NCBI GenBank assembly: GCA_030068145.1
Contig: JAPJBO010000063.1
Location: forward strand, 248,001-312,000
Direction of reading: 5' to 3'
Source: Diplonema papillatum
Taxonomy: Eukaryota > Euglenozoa > Diplonemea > Diplonemida > Diplonemidae
DNA: 64,000 bases
The position numbers and the translations under genes are program-made. How positions within the stretch are numbered: position 1 is the stretch's first letter; the number at the start of each line of letters is the position of its first letter. Of the stretch, positions 28,972-39,456 are shown piece by piece. The notes under the pieces are model-generated. The model ran no database searches, was not told the origin of the DNA, and was given only the letters and a program-made list of their open reading frames with translations.

Positions 28972-30543
28972 ATGCGCCGGCGCATCGTGGCAGTATGCGT
29001 CGCGGGCGTCGTGCTGCTCGTGATCGTGATGCGGAGCCGGCGCGGCCGGGGCGCGGTTGTCAAAGTGGGCAGGGGTGAGGCGGTGCGGCTGACGGACCTT
29101 CCGGCAGACGCCGTGAAGGAGATCCTGACGTTTTTGGACGCGCGCGACGTCGGCGCGGTGGCGAGGCTCAACAGCTCCTTCTGCGAAGCCGTCGGCGATG
29201 ACGCCGTCTGGAAGGTCATCTTCGAGAGCAAGTTCGGCCCGTTCAACCCGGCCGACCAAACCTTCACCCCGTCCGCGACCGGAGCGCACAAGAGGCGATC
29301 GGGCCACCGGCAGTACTGGATCTTGTCCCTCGTCATGCTGCAGCCTCGCATACCAGCGAGACCGTCGGATTCATCGCCTAGAGCGCGCACGCCTGAACCC
29401 GGAATCGGGTCGTTGAGTCTTTGGAAAGGTCGGTACCGGGCGCGGGTGCAGGGCTACAACGAGCCGATGCTTGCGTTCATCGAAGGTGAGGAGAACGCGT
29501 TGTGCGCAATGGACTACCCCGTGCACTTGAGCCGCGGGATGCAAGCGTGCCTGCAAGGGCACAAGAAGGGGTCGGACCTGACAGGCACGCAGCGCCTGTT
29601 TCTGCAACGGAGCGTGCGGTTCGTGGCACGCCTGCGGTTCGTCGTGATGCTGCTCCTCTTCATCACCCGCATGGGCGAGGAGCTGGTCAGGCTGACTGTC
29701 AGCAAGGCGTTCCCGTCCCTGAGCACGCTGGTCCTGAAACCGCTGGTTCTTGACCCGGTGACGGCGCAGCCCGTGCGTTTCGCGTCGATCCTAGCTTCCC
29801 ACAAGCACCTGTGGATATTCCTCGCTTTCTCCGGCGTGTTCTTCAAAGACGTCGAGCGTGCGACGGCGCGCACAGGCGGCCGCTTCTTCAGCTCCACCAC
29901 AGTGTACAGCACACTCTCCCTCCTCCTGTCTGAGCTTGCGACGTATTCCTGCATACGGAGACGTGACTACATCGGATACGTCTCTGCCACATCGCCGCAA
30001 TCCAAAGCCCTGCACGCGTTTCTGTTCGTCTACTTCTGTTCGTTTGGCCGCAGTCTGTTCATATCGAACGCGCGTGCACTATGGTGCCTTCCAGCCGCCT
30101 TCCAGTGTCTCCGATCCTACTTCGTGAGTACTCACTTCCAGATCGCCAAAACCGTCGCGAGTATCGGCACCTGCGGACTGTCGAACGAAGTCATGGACAA
30201 AATCGAGTCGCCGATGTTGAAGAACATCGCCGTTCTGCACTTTCTCCCGTTCCGACAGTTTGTGCTTACCTCCGTGCTGACGCGCCTCATGCTCAGCGCC
30301 TTCCACCAAGCGGCGACGCAGGTTTGCTTCCGCGATGTCAAGCTGTTCCAGAAAGGCGACGTGTTCGACCTTTTGGTCGGGTTTGTCATCAACATCAACT
30401 CTTCGTACGTAGCCTTCGCTCACGGCAGCTTGAAGGGGCTCGCGTTTCACATAGTCGCACACCTGATCTCGCTGCTCATCGCTGCCCTTCCACCACATAA
30501 ACCGTTCAAAGACATTGTGGAAGCGCAACTGCGCCTCCCGTAA
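28972..30543 (+). CDS. Membrane protein with N-terminal anchor and F-box-like motif
   Basis: 523 residues from the ATG at 28,972. Residues 6-20 are a hydrophobic anchor (VAVCVAGVVLLVIVM) followed by RSRRGRG. Residues ~39-85 match an F-box: VRLTDLPADAVKEILTFLDA, a D-V-x-A-V-A-R-L-N core, then DDAVWKVIFESKFG. F-box motifs recruit substrates to SCF ubiquitin ligases through Skp1. The C-terminal half has about six hydrophobic segments (e.g. LRFVVMLLLFITR, HLWIFLAFSGVFF, VYSTLSLLLSELATY, AFLFVYFCSFG), so the protein is probably polytopic. Residues ~115-145 (Pro/Arg/Ser-rich) could be an unspliced intron or a linker. A CAG at ~28,950, 20 bp before the ATG, could be a splice acceptor. Membrane-embedded F-box proteins are uncommon; substrate unknown. 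Confidence 0.75.
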   Translation: MRRRIVAVCVAGVVLLVIVMRSRRGRGAVVKVGRGEAVRLTDLPADAVKEILTFLDARDVGAVARLNSSFCEAVGDDAVWKVIFESKFGPFNPADQTFTPSATGAHKRRSGHRQYWILSLVMLQPRIPARPSDSSPRARTPEPGIGSLSLWKGRYRARVQGYNEPMLAFIEGEENALCAMDYPVHLSRGMQACLQGHKKGSDLTGTQRLFLQRSVRFVARLRFVVMLLLFITRMGEELVRLTVSKAFPSLSTLVLKPLVLDPVTAQPVRFASILASHKHLWIFLAFSGVFFKDVERATARTGGRFFSSTTVYSTLSLLLSELATYSCIRRRDYIGYVSATSPQSKALHAFLFVYFCSFGRSLFISNARALWCLPAAFQCLRSYFVSTHFQIAKTVASIGTCGLSNEVMDKIESPMLKNIAVLHFLPFRQFVLTSVLTRLMLSAFHQAATQVCFRDVKLFQKGDVFDLLVGFVININSSYVAFAHGSLKGLAFHIVAHLISLLIAALPPHKPFKDIVEAQLRLP

Positions 30544-31187
30544 ACGTACACACGCACACAGTCGTCAGCATTGCACTTCGCTGGACGACAGGTGATGCGC
30601 GCCACTTTCCCATGCGAGTTCGGAACAGAACTAAAAACTGCCTCAGATGGCGACTGCTGACCATGGCGGGTGCTTGCACCACCAGGTGTTTGGAAAAGCT
30701 AGTCAAGTAAGCTCATTCCGCAGAGAGAGTTTGCCGCATCCCCGGGCGAGATGTGCCGTCAGTGCAAAGACATTCAATTATACTTCGCTTCAATCGTTAC
30801 CCCCTTTGCGAGTGAACTAGCTGTCAGCTTTGTAATATAGGTAGCCTTGGCAGGAAAATATCCCCGCCGGGTTAGCTCACGCATGCTAAAACTGAACAAC
30901 TCAGCACGTACGAGTTCACTCTGTTTGCACCCCTTCGGTGGCAGTATCCCTGGGGGTCGTAGAAATTGTTACACCCCCTTCCCCGACAGTTAAGCCCTGT
31001 CAGTTGTTTGCCGTCAATGCAAAGAGACTCTGACACACCAGCTCTAAATTCAATTAGTCGTCCCCGAAATCTTGCCTTTGCATCCCACAATTGCTGAGCA
31101 GCAAAGCGTTGGTTAACGCGAGCGGATAGCACGAATAGTAGAAGCCGCTCTCCGGCCACCCTCTAGCCTTTTTAGACGGATCTGTTT

Positions 31188-31372
31188 TTTTAGTACTAAC
31201 AATCTTGTGGGTTGCCCTTCAATATATTGTGCAGGCTAAAAAGACGTAGGCAGCGTGTTTTGGTGGTTGATCAGAATTCCTTACCTGAATACACACACAC
31301 GGTAAATACAAGTGGGAAAACGATCAACCGGCACGCACGAACAAAATGAAGCGCCTGTCTTTTTTTAACGCG
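31188..31372 (+). repeat. Fold-back repeat family 2, most complete copy
   Basis: TTAGTACTAACAATCTTGTG, GTGCAGGCTAAAAAGACGTA, TGGTGGTTGATCAGAATTCC, TTACCTGAAT, a CA run, GGTAAATACAAGTGGGAAAA, CGATCAACCGGCACGCACGA, GAAGCGCCTGTCTTTTTTT. The GGTTGATC...TTACC and GGTAA...GATCAACC parts are inverted, giving a central stem. Confidence 0.85.
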
Positions 31373-31950
31373 TTTTTTTTTTTTGGGACCGGTCTGGAGT
31401 CGTTCAACGAGACTCCGGTGCTGAACTGAAAAAAGAAGAAGAGGCAAGACAAAGCTTTCGTCTTTTCCTTTCCTGCGACAAATCTACGCACGTCTCACCC
31501 GTGGAGGAGCCTCCGCCGTCGAAGCTACCGGACGCATCTGATGCGGTCGACGTCGTCGACGACGCCGTCGTTGACGCGGGAGAGCTCGCCGAACCTTCCG
31601 ATCCCGCCGCCTCTTCCTCCGCACGCGCATTCCGCCCTGCTCTATCGGGAAATGGCCGAGACAACCGCCAGTTATGGGTTACAAAGGAGGAAAGGCGCTG
31701 GAACCCCACAAAACACTCTGGTTGCGCAAGCGCTCAACAAGAAAAGACCACATTTTCCATTGCCTCGTCTCCTCTCCAGCCTCCATCGAAATGAGTGCAG
31801 GCGGCCGTCGAAAGGGGTCATTCGATAGAGGAATTGCAATCTCGTTGTGTTTGCCAGCAGAAGACAGGAAAGCGTAAACAGGGGCCTACATTCGAGGTAA
31901 CTCCCTGGTACAACCACCTTGTGAGTGAACAGATAGCCTACTTTTTAGGA

Positions 31951-32142
31951 AATGCTTGAGGAGACTGCCAGTTGCGAAAGATCAAAGGAGGTAAATGTGC
32001 TGTAGCCCACACGAAACACAGGCGAATCTGGTTTCAGTGGCGGGCGTAAGCGTTCAACAAAAAAGACCCACTTTGTAGTTGTATTGTTTTCTCCCCCTCT
32101 GGCCTCCTTCGAAATGAGCACAAGGCAGTCCCTCGAGTATTT
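31951..32142 (+). mobile_element. 192-bp MITE, full copy
   Basis: Ends AAATGCTTGAGGAGACTGCC and GGCAGTCCCTCGAGTATTT; interior as in the copy at 17,750. The left flank (CTACTTTTTAGG) lacks the GTATAAGCACCTGC extension. It lies about 70 bp upstream of the proposed first exon of the channel gene. Confidence 0.9.
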
Positions 32143-32213
32143 CATTTTGGACTTTCCATTCCAATCCTACGGTTGAACCCTGTATTGTTTACCGCGCTAA
32201 CACCATTCCCACG

Positions 32214-35200
32214 ATGAAACGTAAGAAGGAAAGGTATTCACTGACACGAGACCTGTGGGGGTGCCATGGGCTTCAGTCAAGCTGGATTCTAGAAGTTCAG
32301 ACCCATCAAACAGGAAGTTGCTGGCTGTTTCAAGACACAACAACGAACAACAAGGAACCAGGGCGAGGGGAAAGGGAAGACTCGAGGCAAGCGTTCTCGT
32401 TTTGGTATCCTCCGGGCGCTCGCCTGGCCCAACCTGTGTGAGGAAGGATTACGACGTTGGGCCACAAGAAGGAAAAGACCGAGAAGGCGCATGCCCCGTC
32501 GCACGCACTGCACTCGGCCGACAGCCTCTTCCCGATTTTCGCCGAGCTCGCGCCCCCCAAACGGAGCCTCGAGATCCACCGCCCCCTGCAGCCCAACCTG
32601 CTCGAGCCCCTGAACGGCTCCTTCGCGCGGGCCGGCGACGATGCGCCCATGTCGCCGCCCGACCGCGGCGAAAAATCGCCGAAGAACGGCGCCGGGATGA
32701 TGCCCCTGTCGCCGCCCAGCCACAGCCACAGCCCGCTCCGCTCGTCGGTCCACCGCCTCAGCCCGACGGCCTTCTCGGACAAGGTGCCGGGCGCGTCCAG
32801 CCCAGCATGGGGCCGGGCCACCCCGCAGTCCGTGTCGTCCAACGGCGTGCTTTCCTTCGCGCAGAAGCGGTCGGTGGCGTCCGGGCTGTCGGTGAAGCAC
32901 ACGGAGCAGACAGCCGCGTCTTCCGTCGAAGACGAGGAGGAAGAAGACGAAAACGACAACGAAGAGGAAAGACTCGCCCTCAAGCGCAACATCGACGCGG
33001 TCCGCAAGCCGAGGGCTTCCTTCGCGAAGACCACCTTCGGCGACGTCGAACTGGTCGAGTTCATGGACTCCGGCCCCCCCCACGGATCCCTGGGCTCGCC
33101 GCCCCTCCCGTCTGCCCTCGAAGCCACGTCCGGCGGTGAGTCGCCGACTAACGGGGCCAGCAGGTCGCGCCGGCAGCGGGAAGGCACGATGGTTGGGATC
33201 CCGAGCGTGCTCAGGAGCGACGGCGACATCAACATCAGCCGCCTGCGGAAGGCGTTTTCGATGCTCGACGTGCAGGGCGACGGGGCACTCGAGCTTTTTG
33301 AGTTCAGGAACATGTGGAAAGCTGTGTTCCCACAGCGAGCAATGGACCCGGAGTCGTGGAAGGCGACCGAGCGGATGTTCATCGAGATCGACGTGGACCA
33401 AAGCGGGTACATCACGTTCGAGGAGATCATCGCGTACCTCGAAAAGAACAAAGAGGAGGAGATGCAGAGGAAGAAACGGCCCAAAACCGCGAAGGAGTGG
33501 GTGTGGCAGTACGTCGGCACCAAAAAGGTGGGCCGCGAGTGGTACCACTCGGCGGATCTGCAGATCAAGGCCCCCATTTACATGTACAAAATCCTGTCCC
33601 AGCTGCTCGCTGTGGCCGCGATATCGTCGCTGCTGGTGGAGTCGCTGCCGCGGTATCAGAACGAGGACGGGTTCCCGGGGACGAGTGCGACCACGGCGCT
33701 GGATTGGGTGGTCAACATGTTTTTCACGGTGGAGTTCATCATGTGGGTCGCGTCATACCCCACAGAGGTCGTCGTGACCGAGATCATCACGGAAGAGGAG
33801 GACGATGATCTTTTCGGCGCCACGCAAACCGCGAACAACCTGACGCAGACCCGCAGCCGCCTGGCCCAGACGGACGTCATGGGCCCGGAGAGGACCGTCG
33901 TGAAGGTCCGCCGCCTGGGGTTCACCCGGGAGGAGCATTTCTACAGCGAGTCGATCTCCCTCCTCGCGTTCTACCTGAAGGTGTTCGGCGGGCCGAACAT
34001 GGTGCGCGCGCAGGCGCTCGCGTTCTTTCGGATGATGCGGGCCATGCGGCTGCTGTGGATTTTCCGTGTCTTCAGCAAAGTGCACCGGGTTCCCGAGCTC
34101 GGCCGCGCGCTGTGGAAAAGCATCGCCTCCCTCGGTTTCCTGATCCTGCTGGTCCTCGTCGCGGTCACGATGTCCAGCGCGTTCATCTACTACGCCGAGC
34201 AGTCGGAGGCCACCTTCAACTACAGCGAGCAGGTCTGGCGGCGCAACCCGAACAGCGTCTACGAAGACGCAGGGCAGATCACGCACTTCCAGTCGATTCC
34301 CGACGCCATGTGGTGGGGGCTCGTGACGCTTTCAACAGTCGGCTACGGCGATAAGTACCCGTCGACAGTCCCCGGGAAGGTGTGTTCGCCTTTCCGCGTG
34401 AGTGTAATAATTTCGCGCCAGGCATTGAGGAAGTGGAGTAAATGTGGTGAGGCTTAAGGTGCAGACACAGGTGTTCTTGACTGAGCCAGAGAGAGATTGG
34501 GAGCCATGGAGGAAGGGAATGAGTGGTCAGCTTGCGAGGCACAACACCTGTGGTAGTGTGCTCATTTGCATGCAAAATGACTCCTCACTATCGCAACAAG
34601 AAGACGTGGTGTGTGAATGAGTGAGTGCTTGGGTAAGAATGCAGGAAGTCTGTAGTGGCGACCTGCCAGGAGTGAAAGTGTGATTGAGGTGTGTGTGTGC
34701 GCGTGAGCGTACGTCTTAACTTGCATCATGTATTGTGCAAAGGGGAGTTTGCGCCAAAGCGGGGGCCTCATTTTCGTTGTTCAGGGTCATGGTTCACGTT
34801 ACAACAACGCATCTCACAGTTCATTGCGATGGTGACAATTTTCGCCGGGCTCATCGTCGTCAGCTTCCCCATCACCATTTTGACAAGCACGTTCCAGGTG
34901 CGCACTTCTTTTTCTAGGAAATACTTGAGGAGGCTGCCAGCTGCAAAAGATCAAAGGAGGTAAATGTGCTGTAGCCCACACGAAACACAGGTGAATTGGT
35001 TTAGTGGCGGGCGTAAGCGTTCAAGAAAAAAAGACCCATTTTGTACTTGTATTGTTTCTCCCCCTCTAGCCTCCTTCGAAGTAAGCACACGGCAGCCCCT
35101 CGAGTATTTTGTATAGGCACCTCGCTTGCTTTGTAGGAAATACTTGAGGAGACTGCCAGTTGCGAAATCGCAAACGAAGACCCCCCCAAGGCGGCAAGGT

Positions 35201-37965
35201 GCAAGCGGCTCGCCCCGGCGCACCTGCGGTCTCACCCGCGTCCGGGGCGAGCACAGCGCGGCGGCGGACTACCGTCGTCGATGGCACCGGCCACGGCGAG
35301 CCGGCGCGACCAACCGACTCAGACGCCCCCCCCAAAGAAAAGATAACGTTATCAGAAGGGTTACGCGAACCCCCGAAAAAATAATTACCCCCAAAAAATA
35401 TAAACAGAAAAAAAAAATTAAAAAAAATCAACTGCCTTCGGGTAGGCTAGTCTGACACTAGTTGTCGTCAGGGATTTTCCCCTTTAGTGGAAAAAAAAAA
35501 TTCACTAAAAAAAAAAAATTCCCAAAATGGGCTTGGTGAAAAAACTTTTTTCACTGAAGGGATTTTGCGTTGCTGGGTGTAGGTGGTCAGGGCGCGGGTT
35601 GTGGTGGACAGTGTGGGTGGGCGTGGGTGGTGGGCGCTGGTGGTGGAGTGGGTGCGTGTTGTGTGTGGTCGGGGCGTGGGTTGTGGGTGGTAAGGGCGCG
35701 GGTTGTGGTGGACAGTGTGGGTGGGCGTGGGTGGTGGGATGGTGGTGAAGTGGGTGCGTGTTGTGTGTGGTCAGGGTGTGGTTTAAGCGGCCCAACAACA
35801 GGTCTGTAGGATGCGGACCGTATCCAAGGCGGAAATCGAGTCAACCAGTGTCCGGATTTGACGACCGGATTCAACGACCGGATATCTGGCGTCCAATTTG
35901 ACGAGATTTATGGCGGCAGCTCCATCACCTGGTGTCCACCGGAACAAGTTCTTGTCTCCTTTCAGGCATAGCGCCCACAAAATCACAAATCAATTCATCA
36001 CATTACATCACACCAGAGCCGGGTTGAGACACAAAAAAGACTATGTCACTCACCGCCTTCGGCTTTGTTGGCCCATCACAAAGAGAACCCCCTAGTGATA
36101 CCATCCAGTATGACTACAGCAACTGGAAGGGGCCCAAGCTTGAGAAGCAGGCGGGCCTCAGAGACATAGCTCAAGGCACAGGGACCAACCGTCTGAAGAA
36201 GGCCGCGCTGCTCAAGAAGATCAAGCAACACGATACGAGACAGCGATGCGGACGGTGCACCGGCTGCATTTTTCGGAGATGGGTACAACGTCACCTCGGA
36301 GTACGTACCGGATGATGAAGATGCCGAAGCCGCCTTCGCTTACATCGCGGCCTCGTTCATCGTTCTTGCCTGCGCGAATCATCATGTCACCGTGCCTGCT
36401 GTTGTCGTCGTTGAAGAAGACGAACCTGCGTCGACTGCTGGGGAAGCGCAAGAGGCGCAAAATTGGCCTTTCAGCATGAACCCTTTGTGATTTCTACTTA
36501 CATCTTCTACTTACATCGTTCACGGCATCATGTGTAGCTGTTCTGCATGTTCTCTGAATCCGTTTCCTGCTTGATCTGAAGAGGAGCAAGAGGGTAGGGA
36601 GTGAGCTAGCACCCCAAACTTGAGTGGGGTGAAGGGCCAGAGGGACCCCCGCTTATGGGGCTACGAGGTCAACGACGCGTACCACACACAGACAGACACA
36701 GGCACGTGTCGACTGGCACCCACACCACACCACACCGGCAGAAAAACTTTTCTGCCGGAGTGAAATTTTTTTTCACCACGGGTTTGGCCCGAAACTGGTG
36801 AGTGGAAAAACCCCTGGTTGCGTCGGGAAAAAAAAAAAAAAAAAAAACACCAACCGACGGTGACCCCCAAAACCTTTTCAACCTTTCCAACACCCTTCAA
36901 GCAAAACCATTATACAACGACCCCCCCCCCAGGGGTGGCCCTAAGCGGCCAGATTGCGGAGTCGTTGGCAGAATCTGACCCGGCACCGAGCGTGAGTGCA
37001 CACACGGCGCTACTTCGAGTTCTAGTTCTAGGACTGGTTCCGGAAGAGACGCGGCCCCTCGTGCACCCTTTCCGACTCGGCTCGCCCCTCAACGACTGCC
37101 GCCGTGCCGCTCGCCGGAAGCGAGAGAACGAGGACTCAGATTCCGGATCTGACTACGAACTTGTCACAAGCTACGCACTAGCCTGGTCCCGAATGGGCTT
37201 GAAGCAGCAACGCGGCAAGAAGTGGACGCCGTCCGCAGATACATGTGCGCCGAAATGTAGGAGACCCGTGAACAACGGAGTTGCCGATCGACTAGCTACT
37301 ACCAACTGAAAATCCAACCCAGTCCCGAACCCCTTCTTCAGCTTCTCGTCGGAGTTTTCCAGACCGAACCCGGGTATTTCGAGAACAAATCCCCGGGCCC
37401 CATGCCATGCACGGGAGACGACGAGTCAAGAAAGGGCCTTTTGGGCGTCTCGATCAATCAACCTGGTACTTGTGATTATTGTCGGCAACGAACAAGCGAA
37501 ATGGCAAGCAAACCCTACGCATTTCTCCACGACACACAGGCAATGGAGGCAGATCGGCTGGAGCGCGACTCGCGGCTTGCGATGTGCCGCGAGTTCTATT
37601 TCGGCATCAAGCAGTGGCTCGACGAGCGCGGCGGCAGGGTGAAGAAGAGCGCCAGCAAGCGCCCCCGCACGAACGCCAACAGCAGCCTGAGCGGGTTCGG
37701 CAGCCCGCTCAGCCCCGCCAGCCAGCCGCCCTGCCGGCTGCCGAAGCTGAACAGCGCCAGCGGCTCTCGGTTCCCTTCGAGAGCCGGCGAGCAAGAGCCG
37801 GACATCCTCGAAGTCATCCAGTCGTCCTTCGTTAATATGGAGCGGCGGCTGGCTACGAAGATAGACACGCTAGCCGACCGCGTCAACAACTTGGAAGGTG
37901 TCTTTCACTCCGCCCTGGCCGACGTCAAGACACCCCGCAAGACGAGCAAGTCATCCAAGAGTTAA
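32214..37965 (+). CDS. EF-hand voltage-gated potassium channel (multi-exon)
   Basis: Proposed exons are 32,214-32,220 (ATGAAAC, tentative), 32,443-34,379, 34,820-34,897 and 37,540-37,965, all joined in phase for 815 residues. Without the tiny first exon, the first in-frame ATG is 32,649. In order: a Ser/Pro-rich N-terminus; an EF-hand pair with loops DVQGDGALELFE and DVDQSGYITFEE; S1 (ILSQLLAVAAISSLLVESL); S2 (WVVNMFFTVEFIMWVA); S4 with spaced Arg (FFRMMRAMRLLWIFRVF); S5; pore TLSTVGYGDKYPS with the K+ selectivity filter; S6 alone in its own exon (FIAMVTIFAGLIVVSFPITI). The last exon adds a basic Ser/Pro linker and a coiled coil (ERRLATKIDTLADRVNNLEG). The S6 exon follows the pore exon exactly as expected; the final exon is inferred from phase, acceptor (CACACAG) and GC-rich coding look. 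Expected role: Ca2+-tuned voltage-gated K+ conductance. Confidence 0.8.
34919..35109 (+). mobile_element. 191-bp MITE at the start of the last channel intron
   Basis: Ends AAATACTTGAGGAGGCTGCC and GGCAGCCCCTCGAGTATTT, starting only 21 bp after the GTGCGC donor at 34,898. A second, truncated left end of the same family (GGAAATACTTGAGGAGACTG) starts at ~35,139, preceded by GTATAGGCACC, so two copies lie head to tail and the second is cut after about 35 bp. Confidence 0.9.
35575..35790 (+). repeat. G-rich tandem duplication (~115-bp unit x2) in the channel intron
   Basis: GGGCGCGGGTTGTGGTGGAC, AGTGTGGGTGGGCGTGGGTG and GTGGGTGCGTGTTGTGTGTG appear twice in order. Many GGG/GG runs are spaced 1-6 bases apart on the + strand, so G-quadruplex formation is plausible (inference). 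Confidence 0.8.
36043..36490 (+). pseudogene. Frameshifted SAP-like/acidic open frame in the channel intron
   Basis: The ATG at 36,043 opens MSLTAFGFVGPSQREPPSDT; then a segment KLEKQAGLRDIAQGTGTNRL with KKAALLKKIKQHD has the leucine/lysine pattern of a SAP DNA-binding motif. At ~36,240 the coding look moves to another frame (RDSDADGAPAAFFGDGYNV then VPDDEDAEAAFAYIAAS) and stops after NWPFSMNPL at ~36,490. About 148 residues if the shift is repaired. Probably a relic of a mobile-element gene; family not recognised. Confidence 0.45.
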
Positions 37966-38496
37966 CTCCTTGTGACCCGACTGTCGCCCGAAGCGGAAAC
38001 GAAAAGAGGAAGAAGACGTTCCGGGAGACGGCGTCGCTCCCATCCGTGCATCAACGCCAGCAGCAGCTTCTGCCCGGCGCAACCTCCAGCCCGGGATGCA
38101 GCTGGTCCACACCGTCGTTGCAAGAGCGCAATGGAAAACTCGACTTTCCCTCCGAGGTTTTATTGTCGCAAACGAATCCCCGTGTGCAGCGGGCGGTGCC
38201 CACGGCACACGGCACCAAGCATCCATGCGGAGCATCAAGCTCGTGTAACAGCCAGCGCACACGTATCAGGCTGCCACACAAACCCACATCATCGCACACA
38301 CACGTATCAGGTTACCACACAACGCACATACACCCTCTCCGGTAGCTCCGGTCCGCTGACCTCCGCGGCCTTTGAAAAGTTCCCGCCCTCCCTCCCAGCT
38401 TCTGGATGCGATGAGGACATCGCTCCGTAGGATCTTTCCCTCGACAAGGAGTGTCCTCCTTCACAGATGAGAGCATCAGCGGGTCCATCCTCCGCT

Positions 38497-39456
38497 TCAG
38501 GAATGCTTCCTCCGCAGAGGAGAGCGTAACGTGTGCCTTCTTCCCTCCGCAGAGGGCTCCCCCGCAGGGAAGGCGTCGTGTTTGCAGCCACTCCCCTCCG
38601 CAGAGGGTTACTACCCACGTGGGTAAGACGGCTCGCTCCCTCCGCAGAGGGCTCCCCCGCAGGGAGACGTCCCACATATGGCCTGTTCCCTCCACAGAGG
38701 GCTCCCCCGCAGGGGAGGCGACGGCCAGCTCCCTCCGCAGAGGGCTCCCCCGCAGGGGAGGCATCGTGTATGCAGCTCTTTCCCTCCGCAGAGGGCTCCC
38801 CCGCAGGGGAAAGGACGGCGCGCTCCCTCCGCAGAGGGCTCCCCCGCAGGGGAGGCATCGTATATGCAGCTTGGTCTTCCCTCCGCAGAGGGCTCCCCGC
38901 AGGGAGACGTCCTACATAACGGCCTGTTCCCTCCGCTGAGGGCTCCCCCGCAGGGGAGGCGACGGCCTGCACCCTCCGCAAAGGGCTCCCCGCAGGGAGA
39001 TGTCCTACGTACGGCCTGTTCCCTCCGCTGAGGGCTCCCCCGCAGGGGAGGCGACGGCCTGCACCCTCCGCAGAGGGCTCCCCGCAGGGAGACGTCCTAC
39101 ATCCGGCCTGTTCCCTCAGCTGAGGGCTCCCCCGCAGGGGAGGCGACGGCCTGCACCCTCCGCAGAGGGATCCCCCGCAGGGGAGGACGGCGCGCTCCCT
39201 CCGCAGAGGGCTCCCCCGCAGGGGAGGCATCGTATATGCAGCTTGGTCTTCCCTCCGCAGAGGGCTCCCCGCAGGGAGACGTCCTACATACGGCCTGTTC
39301 CCTCCGCTGAGGGCTCCCCCGCAGGGGAGGCGACGGCCTGCACCCTCCGCAGAGGGCTCCCCGCAGGGAGACGTCCTACATACGGTCTGCTCCCTCCGCT
39401 GAGGGCTCCCCCGCAGGGGAGGTGACGGCTCGCTCCCTCCGCAGAGGGCTTCCACG
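38497..39456. repeat. Tandem array of ~20 double-hairpin units (43-51 bp each)
   Basis: Each unit has two adjacent perfect hairpins, CCCTC-CGCA-GAGGG then CTCCCC-CGCA-GGGGAG, and a 13-21 bp linker (GCGACGGCCTGCA, or ACGTCCTACATACGGCCTG). In a second unit type the second stem is one pair shorter on both sides (CTCCC-CGCA-GGGAG); one unit has TACCC-ACGT-GGGTA instead. First-hairpin loops vary (CGCA, CGCT, AGCT, CACA) while the stem is kept. The two linker types often alternate. Long open frames exist on both strands only because the units lack stop codons; I do not call them genes. Confidence 0.9.

Larger units (their letters stand above)
30544..32213. other. Intergenic stretch
   Basis: Contains a family-2 fold-back repeat (31,188) and a full MITE (31,951). 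Between ~31,500 and 31,640 is a GC-rich patch open in several frames (on the + strand EEPPPSKLPDASDAVDVVDD...), with coding-like composition but no start, splice partner or motif; it may be an exon remnant. Elsewhere only short frames. Confidence 0.5.
35460..36840. mobile_element. Candidate unclassified transposon inside the last channel intron
   Basis: Near 35,470-35,560 the sequence has GGGATTTTCCCCTTTAGTGG, AATTCACT and GGTGAAAAAACTTTTTTCAC. Near 36,735-36,830, inverted, are GGGGTTTTTCCACTCACC, GGTGAAAAAAAATTTCACT and AGAAAAGTTTTTCTGC. The same order in opposite orientation suggests diverged terminal inverted repeats of a ~1.4-kb element. Inside lies a broken open frame (36,043-36,490). 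Homopolymer-rich ends make chance similarity a real alternative; no target duplication identified. Confidence 0.35.

Noticed and set aside
32457..32459. Channel start at the TTG at 32,457
   Set aside because: Not an ATG; either a tiny upstream exon supplies ATGAAAC or translation starts at 32,649.
36818..37309. Open frame ending SRMGLKQQRGKKWTPSADTC... as an extra channel exon
   Set aside because: Does not join in phase between S6 and the tail exon with plausible splice sites and has no channel features; left as unexplained intron content.
38307..39455. 382-codon minus-strand open frame and several + frames over the hairpin array
   Set aside because: They arise because a short stop-free unit is repeated; composition simply follows the DNA repeat, and hairpin structure explains conservation better than coding.
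38497..39456. CRISPR-like array of repeats and spacers
   Set aside because: Linkers are repeated rather than unique, the window is eukaryotic, and there are no cas genes.
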